Virus record (IMG/VR): IMGVR_UViG_3300047463_000108
Coordinates: 1 to 23,514 of that record
From: a virus
Length of the DNA stretch: 23,514 bases
Strand: one strand, 5' to 3'
The position numbers and the translations under genes are program-made. Position 1 is the first letter of the stretch; every line of letters begins with the position of its first letter. Under the pieces are notes generated by a model, which saw nothing but the letters and a program-made list of their open reading frames with translations, was not told the origin of the DNA and made no database searches. Below, in pieces: positions 7,652 through 15,730 of this stretch.

Positions 7652-7923
7652 TGGAAAAACTAGAGGTTCTCAACGAGAGTAGAGTTGCGCGGCACGTTTA
7701 TGAAGCAACGAAGCGGTATCTCGATGAGCATAAGAAGTCTCTACTGGATCGACTTTTAGCCGAGACTAGGACGGGTCCGATCGATCCACAGACGTATGCC
7801 AAATATCTTGGGGGGATATCAGCCCTGGATGAGCTGGAGTCGGCATTACGCAGGAGCATTTTGAAAGGCGAAAAAACAGAAAGGGAACTATTAGATGCAG
7901 CAACAAGAAGTGGCCGGAACTGA
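7651..7923 (+). CDS. Small helical protein between portal and scaffold
   Basis: A 90-residue protein predicted by eye to be nearly all helical and highly charged, with heptad-like hydrophobic spacing over residues 10-40 and 55-85. The start codon shares one base with the portal stop (TGATG), implying translational coupling, and the 3' end overlaps the scaffold gene by 29 bases. No membrane segment or known motif is seen. Small helical genes at this spot occur in other short-tailed phages, without an agreed function. A role as an assembly cofactor or portal-binding protein would fit, but nothing in the sequence proves it. Confidence 0.75.
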   Translation: MEKLEVLNESRVARHVYEATKRYLDEHKKSLLDRLLAETRTGPIDPQTYAKYLGGISALDELESALRRSILKGEKTERELLDAATRSGRN

Positions 7924-8557
7924 ACTCTTTAATCAGAATGTTGAAACTCCACAGGAGCAGGCTCCAGAGGAGCAGGCCAAGCCTGAGGTAAATGAATCCG
8001 CTCCCATTTATCTTGGCGGCAAGAAGTTCAACAACGTCGATGAGCTGGCGGCGTATACCGCAAAGCTGGAGCAGGACAATCGCATTGCTGCTTCGAGCCT
8101 TCAGACTAAGCCTGTGCAGACGCAGGCCGAGAAACCTCTCAGCGAACTGATCTTTGAGGATCCTGAAAAGGCTCTTGCGATTCATGAACAGAAGGTCATC
8201 CAGAAGCTTAAGGCAGAAGAGGCCCAACGCGCTAGTGAGCAAAAGTTTTGGACTGACTTCTACAAAGAAAACAAAGACTTGTCGGATGATTCTGAGCTTG
8301 TCCAGTTTGTCATGAACAAGAACTGGGGTGAGATTTCTCAGCTTCACCCTGAGCAGGCTTCGAAGAAGATTGCCGAGTATACCAGAAAGACGATTCTTCG
8401 CTACAAGGGGGACACTGGAACTAAGACCCAGCTTCCCTCTGGTCAGGCGCAGACCGGTCCTTCAACTACGCGATCTGCTCCGTCTGTAACAGAAAGTCGT
8501 CCTGCGCCGGTTGACTTTGTGTCGCAGCTAAAGAAAATTCAAAAGGGTAGGAAATAA
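7895..8557 (+). CDS. Capsid scaffolding protein
   Basis: Probable internal scaffold on which the major capsid protein assembles. It is 220 residues, acidic and Gln/Glu/Lys-rich, with a Gln-Glu-Pro-rich N-terminus, a helical, coiled-coil-like middle (residues about 80-125, including LSELIFEDPEKALAIHEQK) and a Ser/Thr/Pro-rich linker before a basic C-terminal helix ending QLKKIQKGRK. A basic C-terminal helix is the coat-binding part of known podovirus scaffolds such as that of P22. It lies directly before the capsid gene, the standard place. The start at 7895 overlaps the preceding gene by 29 bases and has AAAGGGAA upstream. No protease motif is seen here or nearby, so the scaffold is probably released intact or removed by an unseen protease. 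Confidence 0.85.
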   Translation: MQQQEVAGTELFNQNVETPQEQAPEEQAKPEVNESAPIYLGGKKFNNVDELAAYTAKLEQDNRIAASSLQTKPVQTQAEKPLSELIFEDPEKALAIHEQKVIQKLKAEEAQRASEQKFWTDFYKENKDLSDDSELVQFVMNKNWGEISQLHPEQASKKIAEYTRKTILRYKGDTGTKTQLPSGQAQTGPSTTRSAPSVTESRPAPVDFVSQLKKIQKGRK

Positions 8558-8566
8558 TTTAACTTT

Positions 8567-8571
8567 GGAGG
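8567..8571 (+). promoter_or_regulatory. Strong ribosome binding site of the major capsid gene
   Basis: GGAGG sits 9 bases before the ATG at 8581, in a 23-base gap after the scaffold stop. It is among the best ribosome sites in the window, fitting a protein needed in hundreds of copies. Confidence 0.75.
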
Positions 8572-8580
8572 CTATCTACA

Positions 8581-9531
8581 ATGGCGAACTTTGAGTGGAC
8601 GTTTGATGCTCCGTCAGGAGTATACAAGAACCACGCTCTTTCTGCCGACCTTCGCTCTGCCGCTGTCGCGGAAAGCAAGTTCATGCAGTTTGTGCGTCCT
8701 GAAAGCGGCTATGGCCGTAAATCCGGTGAGTCGATCACGATTGCTCGTGTTTCGAGCCTCGCCATTCCGTCGAGCGGAAAGCTGTCTGAAGGGTTCAAGA
8801 TCCCTGAAGACGCGCTGACCATCTCCACGGTTGCTATCACTGTTTCGGAATGGGGCCGTGCGGTTCCTTTCACGAGCCTTGCTGAAGACCTGTCGAAGTT
8901 CGACATGGAGTCGATTGTTCAGCAGGAACTCATGAAGCAGATGCGCCTGATCATGGACAACGCCGTGGCAGCCGCTTTCAAGACCTGTAAGATCAAGGCT
9001 CGCTCGACCTCGGTGTCGGCTGTTGCTTTCGATACTGCTGGATCCTTCACTGCTCTTGGCACGAACCAGCTCGACGTTGCTCACGTCGAACAGATCCGCG
9101 ACTACATGTACAAGGATCTTCTCGTTCCTGCTTACGAAGGCGATGACTATGTCTGTTTGCTTTCGACCAAGGCAAAGCGCGGACTCCTTTCGTATCCGGC
9201 TTGGGAAGACTGGCACAAGTACACCGATCCGCAGGCTAAGTATAACGGCGAAATCGGTCGTATCGAGAACATCCGTTTCATCGAAACGAACAACAACAAC
9301 GCCCTGTCCAATGCCTACGGCACGAACAGCATCGGTGAAGCTATCTTCTTCGGCGCTGACGCTGTGGTGATGGCTGTTGCCCTTGATCCTGAACTCCGCG
9401 CTGCTGTCCCTGGCGACTTCGGTCGTCAGAAGGCTGTGGCCTGGTACGGAATTCTGGACTTCGGTCTGGTTTGGGACACGGCTAACGCTGGTGAAGCCAA
9501 GGTTGTTCACTTCGGCTCTTCGGCTACCTAA
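8581..9531 (+). CDS. Major capsid protein
   Basis: The 316-residue shell protein, expected to have the HK97 fold shared by all tailed phages. Support: position right after the scaffold, perfect ribosome site, strongly biased codon use and size. Residues about 38-60, GYGRKSGESITIARVSS, then KLSEGFKIPEDALTIS and TVSEWGRAVPFTSLAEDLSKFD, followed by a helix rich in Met and Gln (residues about 115-135), match the pattern of N4 gp56-type capsid proteins, where an extended arm precedes the long spine helix. No N-terminal pro-region is evident. The gene ends in TAATAG, a double stop, so there is no obvious frameshifted longer form like that of T7 gene 10. Without a search the exact capsid family is uncertain. 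Confidence 0.9.
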   Translation: MANFEWTFDAPSGVYKNHALSADLRSAAVAESKFMQFVRPESGYGRKSGESITIARVSSLAIPSSGKLSEGFKIPEDALTISTVAITVSEWGRAVPFTSLAEDLSKFDMESIVQQELMKQMRLIMDNAVAAAFKTCKIKARSTSVSAVAFDTAGSFTALGTNQLDVAHVEQIRDYMYKDLLVPAYEGDDYVCLLSTKAKRGLLSYPAWEDWHKYTDPQAKYNGEIGRIENIRFIETNNNNALSNAYGTNSIGEAIFFGADAVVMAVALDPELRAAVPGDFGRQKAVAWYGILDFGLVWDTANAGEAKVVHFGSSAT

Positions 9532-9543
9532 TAGGGGGTTGAA

Positions 9544-9990
9544 ATGTACGTCAATCAAGGAATTTTTGGAAAACTGGTTCCGGCTCTCTCTGGAGCTGTG
9601 GCACCTGCCGTCCTTACCAGCACCGGCGTGAAGTCGGAGTATGCTTGTATCGGCGAGCGTGTTGCAGTCCAGCGCGTGGCTATTGCTATCAGCACCGCAG
9701 TCGTTTCGTCTGGCGCAGTGGTCATCGCCGTGAAGAATCGCCCAACCATTGCTTCGGCAACTGGTGAAGCGACCATCACGACCCTGACCGTTCCTGCTGG
9801 CACGGCTGCCGGTAAGGTCGTCTACAAGGACATCAACGAAGCCCTGATCGCTCCGGGCGGCTCGCTGGTGTTCGAAGTGACCACTGCTGCTGCTGGCGGT
9901 GGCGCTGCTGGTGGCGGCATCTACGGATTCGTGGCCTCGGAAGATCCTGAGTACAAGGTCAACGAATCTTCGATGATCGCTTCTGCGTAA
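9544..9990 (+). CDS. Head-associated protein, possibly capsid decoration
   Basis: A 148-residue protein, rich in Ala, Gly, Val and Thr, with almost no charged clusters and a pattern of short beta strands; residues about 118-128 form a Gly/Ala run (AAAGGGAAGGG) that is probably a flexible loop. It starts 12 bases after the capsid stop with a GGGGG-type ribosome site, and it shares the capsid gene's codon style, so it is likely made in large amounts. The terminator at 10011-10049 follows it directly. Position and expression signals suggest a capsid decoration or cement protein. No family is recognised, and a head-completion role cannot be excluded. Confidence 0.75.
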   Translation: MYVNQGIFGKLVPALSGAVAPAVLTSTGVKSEYACIGERVAVQRVAIAISTAVVSSGAVVIAVKNRPTIASATGEATITTLTVPAGTAAGKVVYKDINEALIAPGGSLVFEVTTAAAGGGAAGGGIYGFVASEDPEYKVNESSMIASA

Positions 9991-10010
9991 TTAGACAATG
10001 TCGACACATA

Positions 10011-10049
10011 ACGGGGTATTGGCTAGGATGGCCTCTACCCCGTTTTTTT
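10011..10049 (+). terminator. Rho-independent terminator after the capsid genes
   Basis: An 8-bp perfect stem pairs ACGGGGTA (10011-10018) with TACCCCGT (10036-10043), extended inside by a 2x2 internal loop and a GGC/GCC stem (10021-10023 with 10031-10033). It is followed by a run of seven T at 10043-10049. It lies 20 bases after the stop of the head-associated gene and the following ribosome site begins at 10050, so downstream genes either need read-through or their own promoter. The placement after the capsid gene resembles the T7 arrangement, where a leaky terminator follows gene 10. Confidence 0.88.
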
Positions 10050-10061
10050 GAGGAGATTAAA

Positions 10062-10358
10062 ATGGCTGCTACTTATACGATTCTTTATCAGGACCGCTCT
10101 GGCCGTGGAAAGAATGTCCAGACCGTTTCGATTGCTTATGACACTCAGGCTTATTCGTCCGGCCTTGCCGTTGACGGAGCAAGCCTTGGCTGCCCGAACA
10201 ACATCGACAGCTTGATGGTTTATGACTCGCAGGGATTCCACGCTGCCTTCAATGGCGGCAAGATTCGCCTGTACAAGCAGGATGGCAGCACTGGTGCCCT
10301 GGTTGAGGTTTCCGGCAACCAGACCATCACTGTTAAAGTCGTTGCAACGGGCTGGTGA
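10062..10358 (+). CDS. Small beta-rich protein, unknown function
   Basis: A 98-residue soluble protein with alternating hydrophobic residues and many Tyr, Ser, Gly and Thr, which suggests a compact beta fold. Residues about 77-83 read LYKQDGS, a likely turn, and the C-terminus ends in TITVKVVATGW. GAGGAG at 10050-10055, 6 bases before the ATG, is a strong ribosome site placed directly at the end of the terminator's T run. It lies between capsid and tail genes. A minor structural or decoration role is plausible from position alone; no family is recognised. It does not share the motifs of the beta-rich pair at 3157-4130. Confidence 0.7.
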   Translation: MAATYTILYQDRSGRGKNVQTVSIAYDTQAYSSGLAVDGASLGCPNNIDSLMVYDSQGFHAAFNGGKIRLYKQDGSTGALVEVSGNQTITVKVVATGW

Positions 10359-10388
10359 TCGGGCAATATCTCAGTCAAAGGAGACTCT

Positions 10389-10607
10389 ATGTCTTTTGAT
10401 TTGACTGTAGATAAGCGCGACTCCAAGAGCGGACGAGTAGTTTCGTCCAATCCGTATACTCGATACGCAAGTGCTGATGGTGTGGTTTACCTGCGCGACG
10501 GTGTATATTACACTGAAAGCGGGCAGATCGCTTCCGAGGACTTGATCAAGCGGGTTGTTGGAAAAGAAGCAAAGCTGGAGACACCAGTTAATACTTTGAA
10601 AAAGTAA
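10389..10607 (+). CDS. Small protein between capsid and adaptor genes, unknown
   Basis: A 72-residue protein. The first two thirds look beta-rich with many Tyr, Val, Asp and Ser (YTRYASADGVVYLRDGVYY), followed by a likely helix, EDLIKRVVGKE, and a Lys-rich end. AAAGGAG lies 5 bases before the ATG, a strong ribosome site, and the flanking genes are on the same strand, so it is almost certainly translated. No membrane segment or catalytic motif is seen. Its place just before the head-to-tail adaptor would fit a minor head or head-completion protein, but this is only positional. Confidence 0.7.
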   Translation: MSFDLTVDKRDSKSGRVVSSNPYTRYASADGVVYLRDGVYYTESGQIASEDLIKRVVGKEAKLETPVNTLKK

Positions 10608-10643
10608 GACTATTGTCTCGAGTGGTTTGGGGGATGGCTACTC

Positions 10644-11864
10644 ATGGCAATTTTGACGACTTCAATCCTGAAGAAGAACGCCCTGTTTAGAGCAGGCGAG
10701 CTTACCGACGGTACATCCCCCTACGATTCCAAAGCCTTGGAATACATGAACCAGATCTACCGGGCGATCATGTCCGGTGGAAATGAGTTTGATCTCGAGC
10801 TTGGGGCCGTCTGGACCTGGGCCAAGGCCAAGCAACCTGCCACGATTGTCCTTCAGCCCAAGGTTTCAGGTTCGGTTGACGTTACGAACGGATCCACGGC
10901 CATCACCTTTTCTGCTCCGATTGCCTCCTCGATGAGGGGTCAATGGTTTAAGGTTTCTGGTCGAACGGAAGTCTTCAGGATCTCATCCCATGCCGCAGCA
11001 TCTGCCAACGCAGTAATCGACACCCCGTATACCGAAGATACTGGGACTGCGCTCCCGTTCGAGATCTACATTCTCGAGTACGATCTTCCTATTGCGATCG
11101 AGCGGATCACTGCGCCGATGGTGGTCAACAGGCAGCAGAATTTCGAGTCCCCAGAGGATGGCCTGATCTATCAGGTGGATGCCGCCAATATTAACTACAA
11201 CTTCCCGATGAAGTTCCTTCCCGAGGAAGTGCCTCAACAGTACGCCCAGGTATCCAGGGACGAGTTTGGATCGGTCAGGGTTAGGTTCAATGCCTCTGCT
11301 GGATCTCAGACCCGCGTGGCGTTTGACTATATCCCCACCTATTCGCCCCTATACGAGGCGATTCTGGAGAATGGCACCTCAGCCATCAACACCACCACGA
11401 ACACCCTCTCTGTGGCCCGTCCGCACGGTTTAATCAATGGCACGAAGGTGGTCTTTGATGTGATCAATTCGTCCACCCTGCCAAGCGGCCTTTCTCTCGA
11501 GAAGATCTACTATGTGGTTGGAGCAACGTCCCTCACCTTTCAGGTATCCCTGACAGAGGGCGGATCCGCGGTGGCACTTGGAACTGCCGGAGTTGGAGAG
11601 ATCTCCATTAGCAATATCCCGATCATTCCCGATTCATTTAGCAATGTTCTTGAGTACGGATCGTCGGCCTATCTCATGATTGATAAGAATGATGAGAGAG
11701 CCGAGTCTCTGGCTGCCCTTACCAAGAGCAAGATGGCGGCCATGATTGCCTCAAACAATCGAGAGATGGCCCAGGCATCCGGCGGACGGCTTGGTCAGAT
11801 GATTCCGCGCATGGATATGTACTCTGGTCCTCGTCGGTACTGGAGACAGAGTGTGACGCCTTAA
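10644..11864 (+). CDS. Head-to-tail adaptor (tail tubular A / gp4-like)
   Basis: Probably forms the ring that joins the portal to the tail. The 406-residue protein has a helical N-terminus (residues about 5-60, with SKALEYMNQIYRAIMS), the pattern of T7 gp11 and P22 gp4 adaptors, and a helical C-terminus (about 335-375). A beta domain fills residues about 70-145 (GSVDVTNGSTAITFS, then QWFKVSGRTEVFRIS). Residues about 240-322 form an inserted beta domain of the type PHGLINGTKVVF, LPSGLSLEKIYYVV, LTFQVSLTEGG, a module found in many phage tail proteins. The ATG at 10644 is preceded by GGGGGA; another ATG at 10634 is out of frame. The next gene starts 10 bases after the stop and encodes the hub protein, the usual pair. 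The assignment is from architecture and position. Confidence 0.78.
   Translation: MAILTTSILKKNALFRAGELTDGTSPYDSKALEYMNQIYRAIMSGGNEFDLELGAVWTWAKAKQPATIVLQPKVSGSVDVTNGSTAITFSAPIASSMRGQWFKVSGRTEVFRISSHAAASANAVIDTPYTEDTGTALPFEIYILEYDLPIAIERITAPMVVNRQQNFESPEDGLIYQVDAANINYNFPMKFLPEEVPQQYAQVSRDEFGSVRVRFNASAGSQTRVAFDYIPTYSPLYEAILENGTSAINTTTNTLSVARPHGLINGTKVVFDVINSSTLPSGLSLEKIYYVVGATSLTFQVSLTEGGSAVALGTAGVGEISISNIPIIPDSFSNVLEYGSSAYLMIDKNDERAESLAALTKSKMAAMIASNNREMAQASGGRLGQMIPRMDMYSGPRRYWRQSVTP
11361..11609 (+). other. Inserted beta module in the adaptor
   Basis: Residues about 240-322 of the adaptor carry the motif series HGLINGTKVVF, LPSGL and YYVV, ending in TFQVSLTEGG. This is a module widely reused in phage tail and structural proteins. 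The bacteriophage adaptors of T7 and P22 are roughly half this length, so the module plausibly explains the large size here. It may decorate the outside of the neck or contact fibres. Confidence 0.55.
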
Positions 11865-11874
11865 GGGGAGCATA

Positions 11875-13602
11875 ATGTATAGGGGCCAAAACATACTAAT
11901 CCCACTTGGCAGTGGCGGGCTCTTTACAGACGTTCCACAGAGTCGGGTTCCGCCAACGAACCTCATCGAAGCTCAGAACGTAACCCTGACGAATGGATAT
12001 TGCGAGAAGTCTCCCGGGTCCAAAAGATGGAACCAAGTAAATCCATTTACTGGGGATACGGTTGTGGGCGGAGGTATTTCCGCGTTCGCAGAGTTTTATC
12101 CTTCTCCTCTGAACCAGAGGATTATCGTACTCTCGAAGACCGGTCAGGTTTACAAGTTTAACAACCCGTATGAGCGTGTAACTGTAACGGCATCGTCAGG
12201 ATCTCCGTCTTCGCTTGGTGTCGGAGTTCAACCGCATCTTGTCATCTCAGGTCAGGAAAGCCCATCGTCTGACCGTAAGGTTTTTATTTTCAGCGGGCAT
12301 AGTCCTGTTCAGGTCATCGTTGGCGATGAAACAACCTACCGCGGGATGACGACTCCTGCAGCGGACTGGGAATCAAACTATCCTACTTTTGGAATCGTCT
12401 ATCGCTCGAGGCTTTGGTGCTTTGGGAACACGAATCGTCCTGACTTCTTGTACGCATCCAAGTTTCAGAATTACGAAGACTTTACTCCCGGTATCAATGC
12501 AACGGACTCTCTGTTGTTTGACATTTTCCCAGGAGACGGAGAGGCCATCACATCCGCCTTTGTGTTCAAGGGCAATCTTTTCGTCTGCAAGAGCCCCGGC
12601 TTGTACAGGCTTATCGATCAGGATGCAGATCCAGATAACTGGTATTTCGAGCGAGTAAACGCTGACTTCGGCACCGCCAGCTCACACTCTGTTGCACAGA
12701 TCTTTGATGACGTGCTTTTGTTCAACTCGCAGGGATCTGTAACGATCCTTTCAGCCGCTTTTCAGTTCGGAGACATTGAGTCTGCCGACCTGTTTAACAG
12801 GCTGTTGGTGGAGAGGTACTTTCGAAACATTGTGTCCGGGTATGGTCTTACAAAGACCCAAGCGATGTATTACCCAGACAAGAAGCAGGTGTATTTCTCC
12901 GCACAGTCTAAGTCCTCGATTGTGAACGATACGATCATTGTCTTGGACATGTTCGGCAAGGAATCACAAATCACGATTAACAATAAGGATCAGCCGAACT
13001 ACTTCGGATTGATCAAGGATGATTCTGGCATCTCGAGGCCATTCTATGCGGCTGATGACGGTAATATTTATGGCCTGGATAGTGCAAATCGCGCTGCTAA
13101 ATATTCTGTTGCTGGTCTTTATGTCGTAGATGACTACTGGGATGACGGCTATGTGGTAGACGAGGCCATCGGCGGATACGCCTACAACATGGTCGCCCAG
13201 ACTCCGCACATGGACTTTGGGTTTGCCGATCCAACCATTGGGCTCAAGACGAAGCGGTATGAGTTTCTTGAACTTACATTTCAGCCAACCGGGGACTGGG
13301 ATGTATATGCCGACATCTACATCGATTCAGAGCTTAAGGAGACGGTGAGCTTCAACCTGAATAGGGACAGGCCAATGGCGGCGGTTTCTGTTGCCTCCGG
13401 TATCACCAACGGTTTCGTCCTGGATATCGACAGACTTGATGCCGACTTTCCAAAGTCTATTCGAAAGCCATTGCATGGTCAGGGAAGGACCATTAGCGTT
13501 AAGCTACGTTCAAACGGATTCTCTCAGAACATCAAGTTGCAGTCGTTGATGGTGTACTTCAAGGTGTCTGACGAGCGTCAAATTAGGGATTTGAGGGTAT
13601 AA
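11875..13602 (+). CDS. Tail hub/nozzle protein (tail tubular B / gp10-like)
   Basis: A 575-residue beta-rich protein that would form the stub tail below the adaptor. The block at residues about 172-206, with YRSRLWCFGNTNRP followed by YASKFQNYEDFTPG, is the hallmark segment of podovirus hub proteins of the T7 gp12 / P22 gp10 kind: an aromatic-basic strand, a xRPxxLYAS turn and a YxDF motif. Other blade-like segments include IIVLSKTGQVYKF (83-95) and VFKGNLFVCKSPGLYRL (230-246), consistent with a beta-propeller. AAGGGGAG lies just before the ATG at 11875, 10 bases after the adaptor stop. The stop codon is one base before the next ATG. The C-terminal ~120 residues are again beta-rich and may bind fibres. 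Confidence 0.82.
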   Translation: MYRGQNILIPLGSGGLFTDVPQSRVPPTNLIEAQNVTLTNGYCEKSPGSKRWNQVNPFTGDTVVGGGISAFAEFYPSPLNQRIIVLSKTGQVYKFNNPYERVTVTASSGSPSSLGVGVQPHLVISGQESPSSDRKVFIFSGHSPVQVIVGDETTYRGMTTPAADWESNYPTFGIVYRSRLWCFGNTNRPDFLYASKFQNYEDFTPGINATDSLLFDIFPGDGEAITSAFVFKGNLFVCKSPGLYRLIDQDADPDNWYFERVNADFGTASSHSVAQIFDDVLLFNSQGSVTILSAAFQFGDIESADLFNRLLVERYFRNIVSGYGLTKTQAMYYPDKKQVYFSAQSKSSIVNDTIIVLDMFGKESQITINNKDQPNYFGLIKDDSGISRPFYAADDGNIYGLDSANRAAKYSVAGLYVVDDYWDDGYVVDEAIGGYAYNMVAQTPHMDFGFADPTIGLKTKRYEFLELTFQPTGDWDVYADIYIDSELKETVSFNLNRDRPMAAVSVASGITNGFVLDIDRLDADFPKSIRKPLHGQGRTISVKLRSNGFSQNIKLQSLMVYFKVSDERQIRDLRV

Positions 13603-13603
13603 T

Positions 13604-15682
13604 ATGCCGGGTATCAGCAGACTGAAAACATGGGTGGCTCGAGAAGTTCTGGTCTATTCCGACCTGAATGCAGAGTTTGACAACATCATTAACAACCTCG
13701 AGGCAGCCAACGTAGACGGATACTCGGCATCGGTTGCCCAGATGCGCGAAACCACCGATCCGGGTGGCGTTGGATCCGAGAGCTTGGCGCTTCGGGTTTC
13801 GGATGAGATCGAGCGTATCCGGTTTGCCATTAGCCGTATCATCGGAAAGACCTATTGGTACGAAACCCCCAGCCGGTCGCTCCAGGCTGCGTATTCGGAT
13901 GCAAGCCTTTACATGCAGCTCAGTCCATATAACCAGACGCTCTCGGTGGCTGACATGGCTGCTGAGGCGATTCAGGCTGGATTCATCGACTCGGACAACT
14001 TCGACGACAACAACTGGCTCGACACGACGAACAAGAAGATGTCGGACACGGCCTTTGCATTCAAGAACGATCCAGCTGATTCGCGGTATTTCTTCATGGA
14101 CACGGCCCGCACCTCGGCCACGTCCTCCACGCTTTCGTTCTGGTTCAGGAACTTCGCTGCAAATGATACTATCTACCTCAATGCTCTTTCTGGGCTTAGG
14201 ATCTATCTCGACGCCAATGGATACCTGAAGCTCACTCAGGAGACATTCGACTCTGTTACCAACGGCACGAAGGTAGCTCAGAACATCGTTGGAACTAGCA
14301 GTGTCGCTGGATCGACCACATTCAAGAACGTCATTGTTCGGTATAAGTACACGAACTCTGTCTCGGATCAGATCGACCTACTCTTGGATGGTGTTCTTGT
14401 TGGCTCCATTACTGGTGTTCAGCTTCCGGTTAATATTCCCGTTGCTCCTGCAAATAAGTCAGTGATCTTGGCTAATCGCTCTCCCAACGTACCAAGCGAA
14501 CTGCTTACCTTCCCGACAGGCGGAGTCCCCGGAAGCTATGGCTGGACCAAGACCAACACTGGCCTGATGTCTGAGAACGCGACCACTGGAGTTCTGACAC
14601 TGACTGGGAATCTTGCAGCAGACACGCTGTATTACACGAAGGCAACGGCTGCTGGTGCTCTCCCGACGGACGGACAGTTCATCGAGATGAAGATGAAGTA
14701 CGGGGCAAACATCACCTCGGCAACCGACGGTGCTGTGGTTGGCGCTCCGTTTGGGTTCTATCTCCACAACAACACGAGCAGCCTTGGTGTGTTCTGTCGA
14801 ATCCTTCCAGATGAGATCGTGTTCAACAAACCGGCTGCCGGAGTAATTGACGCAACTCAGGGTCCATTGCTTTCGATCGCGCACAACTTCACGCAGTGGA
14901 CTCATGTCTTCTTCGTGATGAAGCCTACTGTCACCTTTATTTTCCTGAATGGAGAACTGAAAGGATCATTCACGACACCGGCTGACACCACTGCCAACAA
15001 CGAGATCAAGTTTGGTAAGCTCACCTCGTCGAACGTGGCTCCCACGATTCAGATCGAGTACCTGTACTTCGGCACGATGGCAGCAAGCAATCCAGACTAC
15101 TACCTGGAGAATGCGACGAACGTGCAGCAGTTGTCTGATATCTGCGCCATTCGCGGTTTTGTGACGGACGCTGCCGTCATCTCGTCGCTTCAGTCGTCTA
15201 GTCCGTTCTCACTGTTTGGTAAGAATCAAAGGATGAGCGGGTCGGTCATCAACCGTTCGTACTGGCTTGCCACTTCGATTGCGACCACGGCAAGTGCTTC
15301 TATTGGTACCCTGTCTGACTTTTACTCGGATGGGATCACTCCGGTTAAGATCTGGGCGAACATTGCCTTCCGTCCATCTGTGGCAACGGCTGGAACCTAC
15401 CATGTCATGGCCCACCTGAAGCTCGCCCGTTCATATGACGGGGCTGCCCAGCATGTGACTGGACTGGTTAGCTCGACGACAGACGGCCTGACCGCCCTTG
15501 GTCAGCTCTCAAATGCTGTCACGGTTCAGATGAGCGCATCTACCAGCCAAGAGATGCAGATCCCGATCTCGACCGCCCTGATCCTTCCTGCCGGGAAGTA
15601 TACGATGACTGGGGTGGTCAACAATCTGACCTCTGCCGCCACGATTATCGTGAACAAGGCTCGATGCTGGGTGAGCAACTAG
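13604..15682 (+). CDS. Tail fibre with two jelly-roll (LamG-like) domains
   Basis: A 692-residue adhesin that should attach to the tail by its N-terminus and bind the cell surface. Residues 9-90 carry a conserved tail-attachment pattern: W-x-REVLVYSDLNAEFDNI, then NVDGYS, TTDPGGVGSESLALR, a DEIERIRFAISRI helix and TYWYETP. Residues about 125-290 read as a concanavalin/LamG-like sandwich (TLSFWFRNF, LRIYLDANGYLKL, IDLLLDGVLVGSITG). Residues about 300-495 read as a second one (FGFYLHNN, WTHVFFVMK, FIFLNGELKGSF, EYLYFGTM). Residues about 515-692 are a further beta domain. The ATG at 13604 is one base after the hub stop; GAGGGT lies upstream. Jelly-roll domains in fibres usually bind sugars, but the ligand cannot be read. 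Confidence 0.82.
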   Translation: MPGISRLKTWVAREVLVYSDLNAEFDNIINNLEAANVDGYSASVAQMRETTDPGGVGSESLALRVSDEIERIRFAISRIIGKTYWYETPSRSLQAAYSDASLYMQLSPYNQTLSVADMAAEAIQAGFIDSDNFDDNNWLDTTNKKMSDTAFAFKNDPADSRYFFMDTARTSATSSTLSFWFRNFAANDTIYLNALSGLRIYLDANGYLKLTQETFDSVTNGTKVAQNIVGTSSVAGSTTFKNVIVRYKYTNSVSDQIDLLLDGVLVGSITGVQLPVNIPVAPANKSVILANRSPNVPSELLTFPTGGVPGSYGWTKTNTGLMSENATTGVLTLTGNLAADTLYYTKATAAGALPTDGQFIEMKMKYGANITSATDGAVVGAPFGFYLHNNTSSLGVFCRILPDEIVFNKPAAGVIDATQGPLLSIAHNFTQWTHVFFVMKPTVTFIFLNGELKGSFTTPADTTANNEIKFGKLTSSNVAPTIQIEYLYFGTMAASNPDYYLENATNVQQLSDICAIRGFVTDAAVISSLQSSSPFSLFGKNQRMSGSVINRSYWLATSIATTASASIGTLSDFYSDGITPVKIWANIAFRPSVATAGTYHVMAHLKLARSYDGAAQHVTGLVSSTTDGLTALGQLSNAVTVQMSASTSQEMQIPISTALILPAGKYTMTGVVNNLTSAATIIVNKARCWVSN

Positions 15683-15730
15683 ATGTGTATTTTGATGAAC
15701 GAATACAATAGAATTTCGGTGAGGTGCTAA

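Noticed and set aside
9520-9545. T7 gene 10-like frameshift giving a longer capsid protein
   Set aside because: The gene ends in a double stop TAATAG with no slippery heptamer before it, and the following ORF has its own ribosome site and ATG.
8614-9558. 314-codon open frame opposite the capsid gene
   Set aside because: Same codon-bias effect over a highly expressed gene; no ribosome site, and it cannot coexist with the certain capsid gene as a normal gene.
15704-15709. TACAAT as a possible -10 promoter box before the ejection block
   Set aside because: No acceptable -35 box at 16-18 bases upstream and no extended -10; A+T-rich gaps give such hexamers by chance.
15683-15730. 15-residue ORF filling exactly the gap between the fibre stop and the next ATG
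   Set aside because: It fits from stop codon to start codon, but has no ribosome site and an unremarkable product; a 48-base gap easily contains one by chance.
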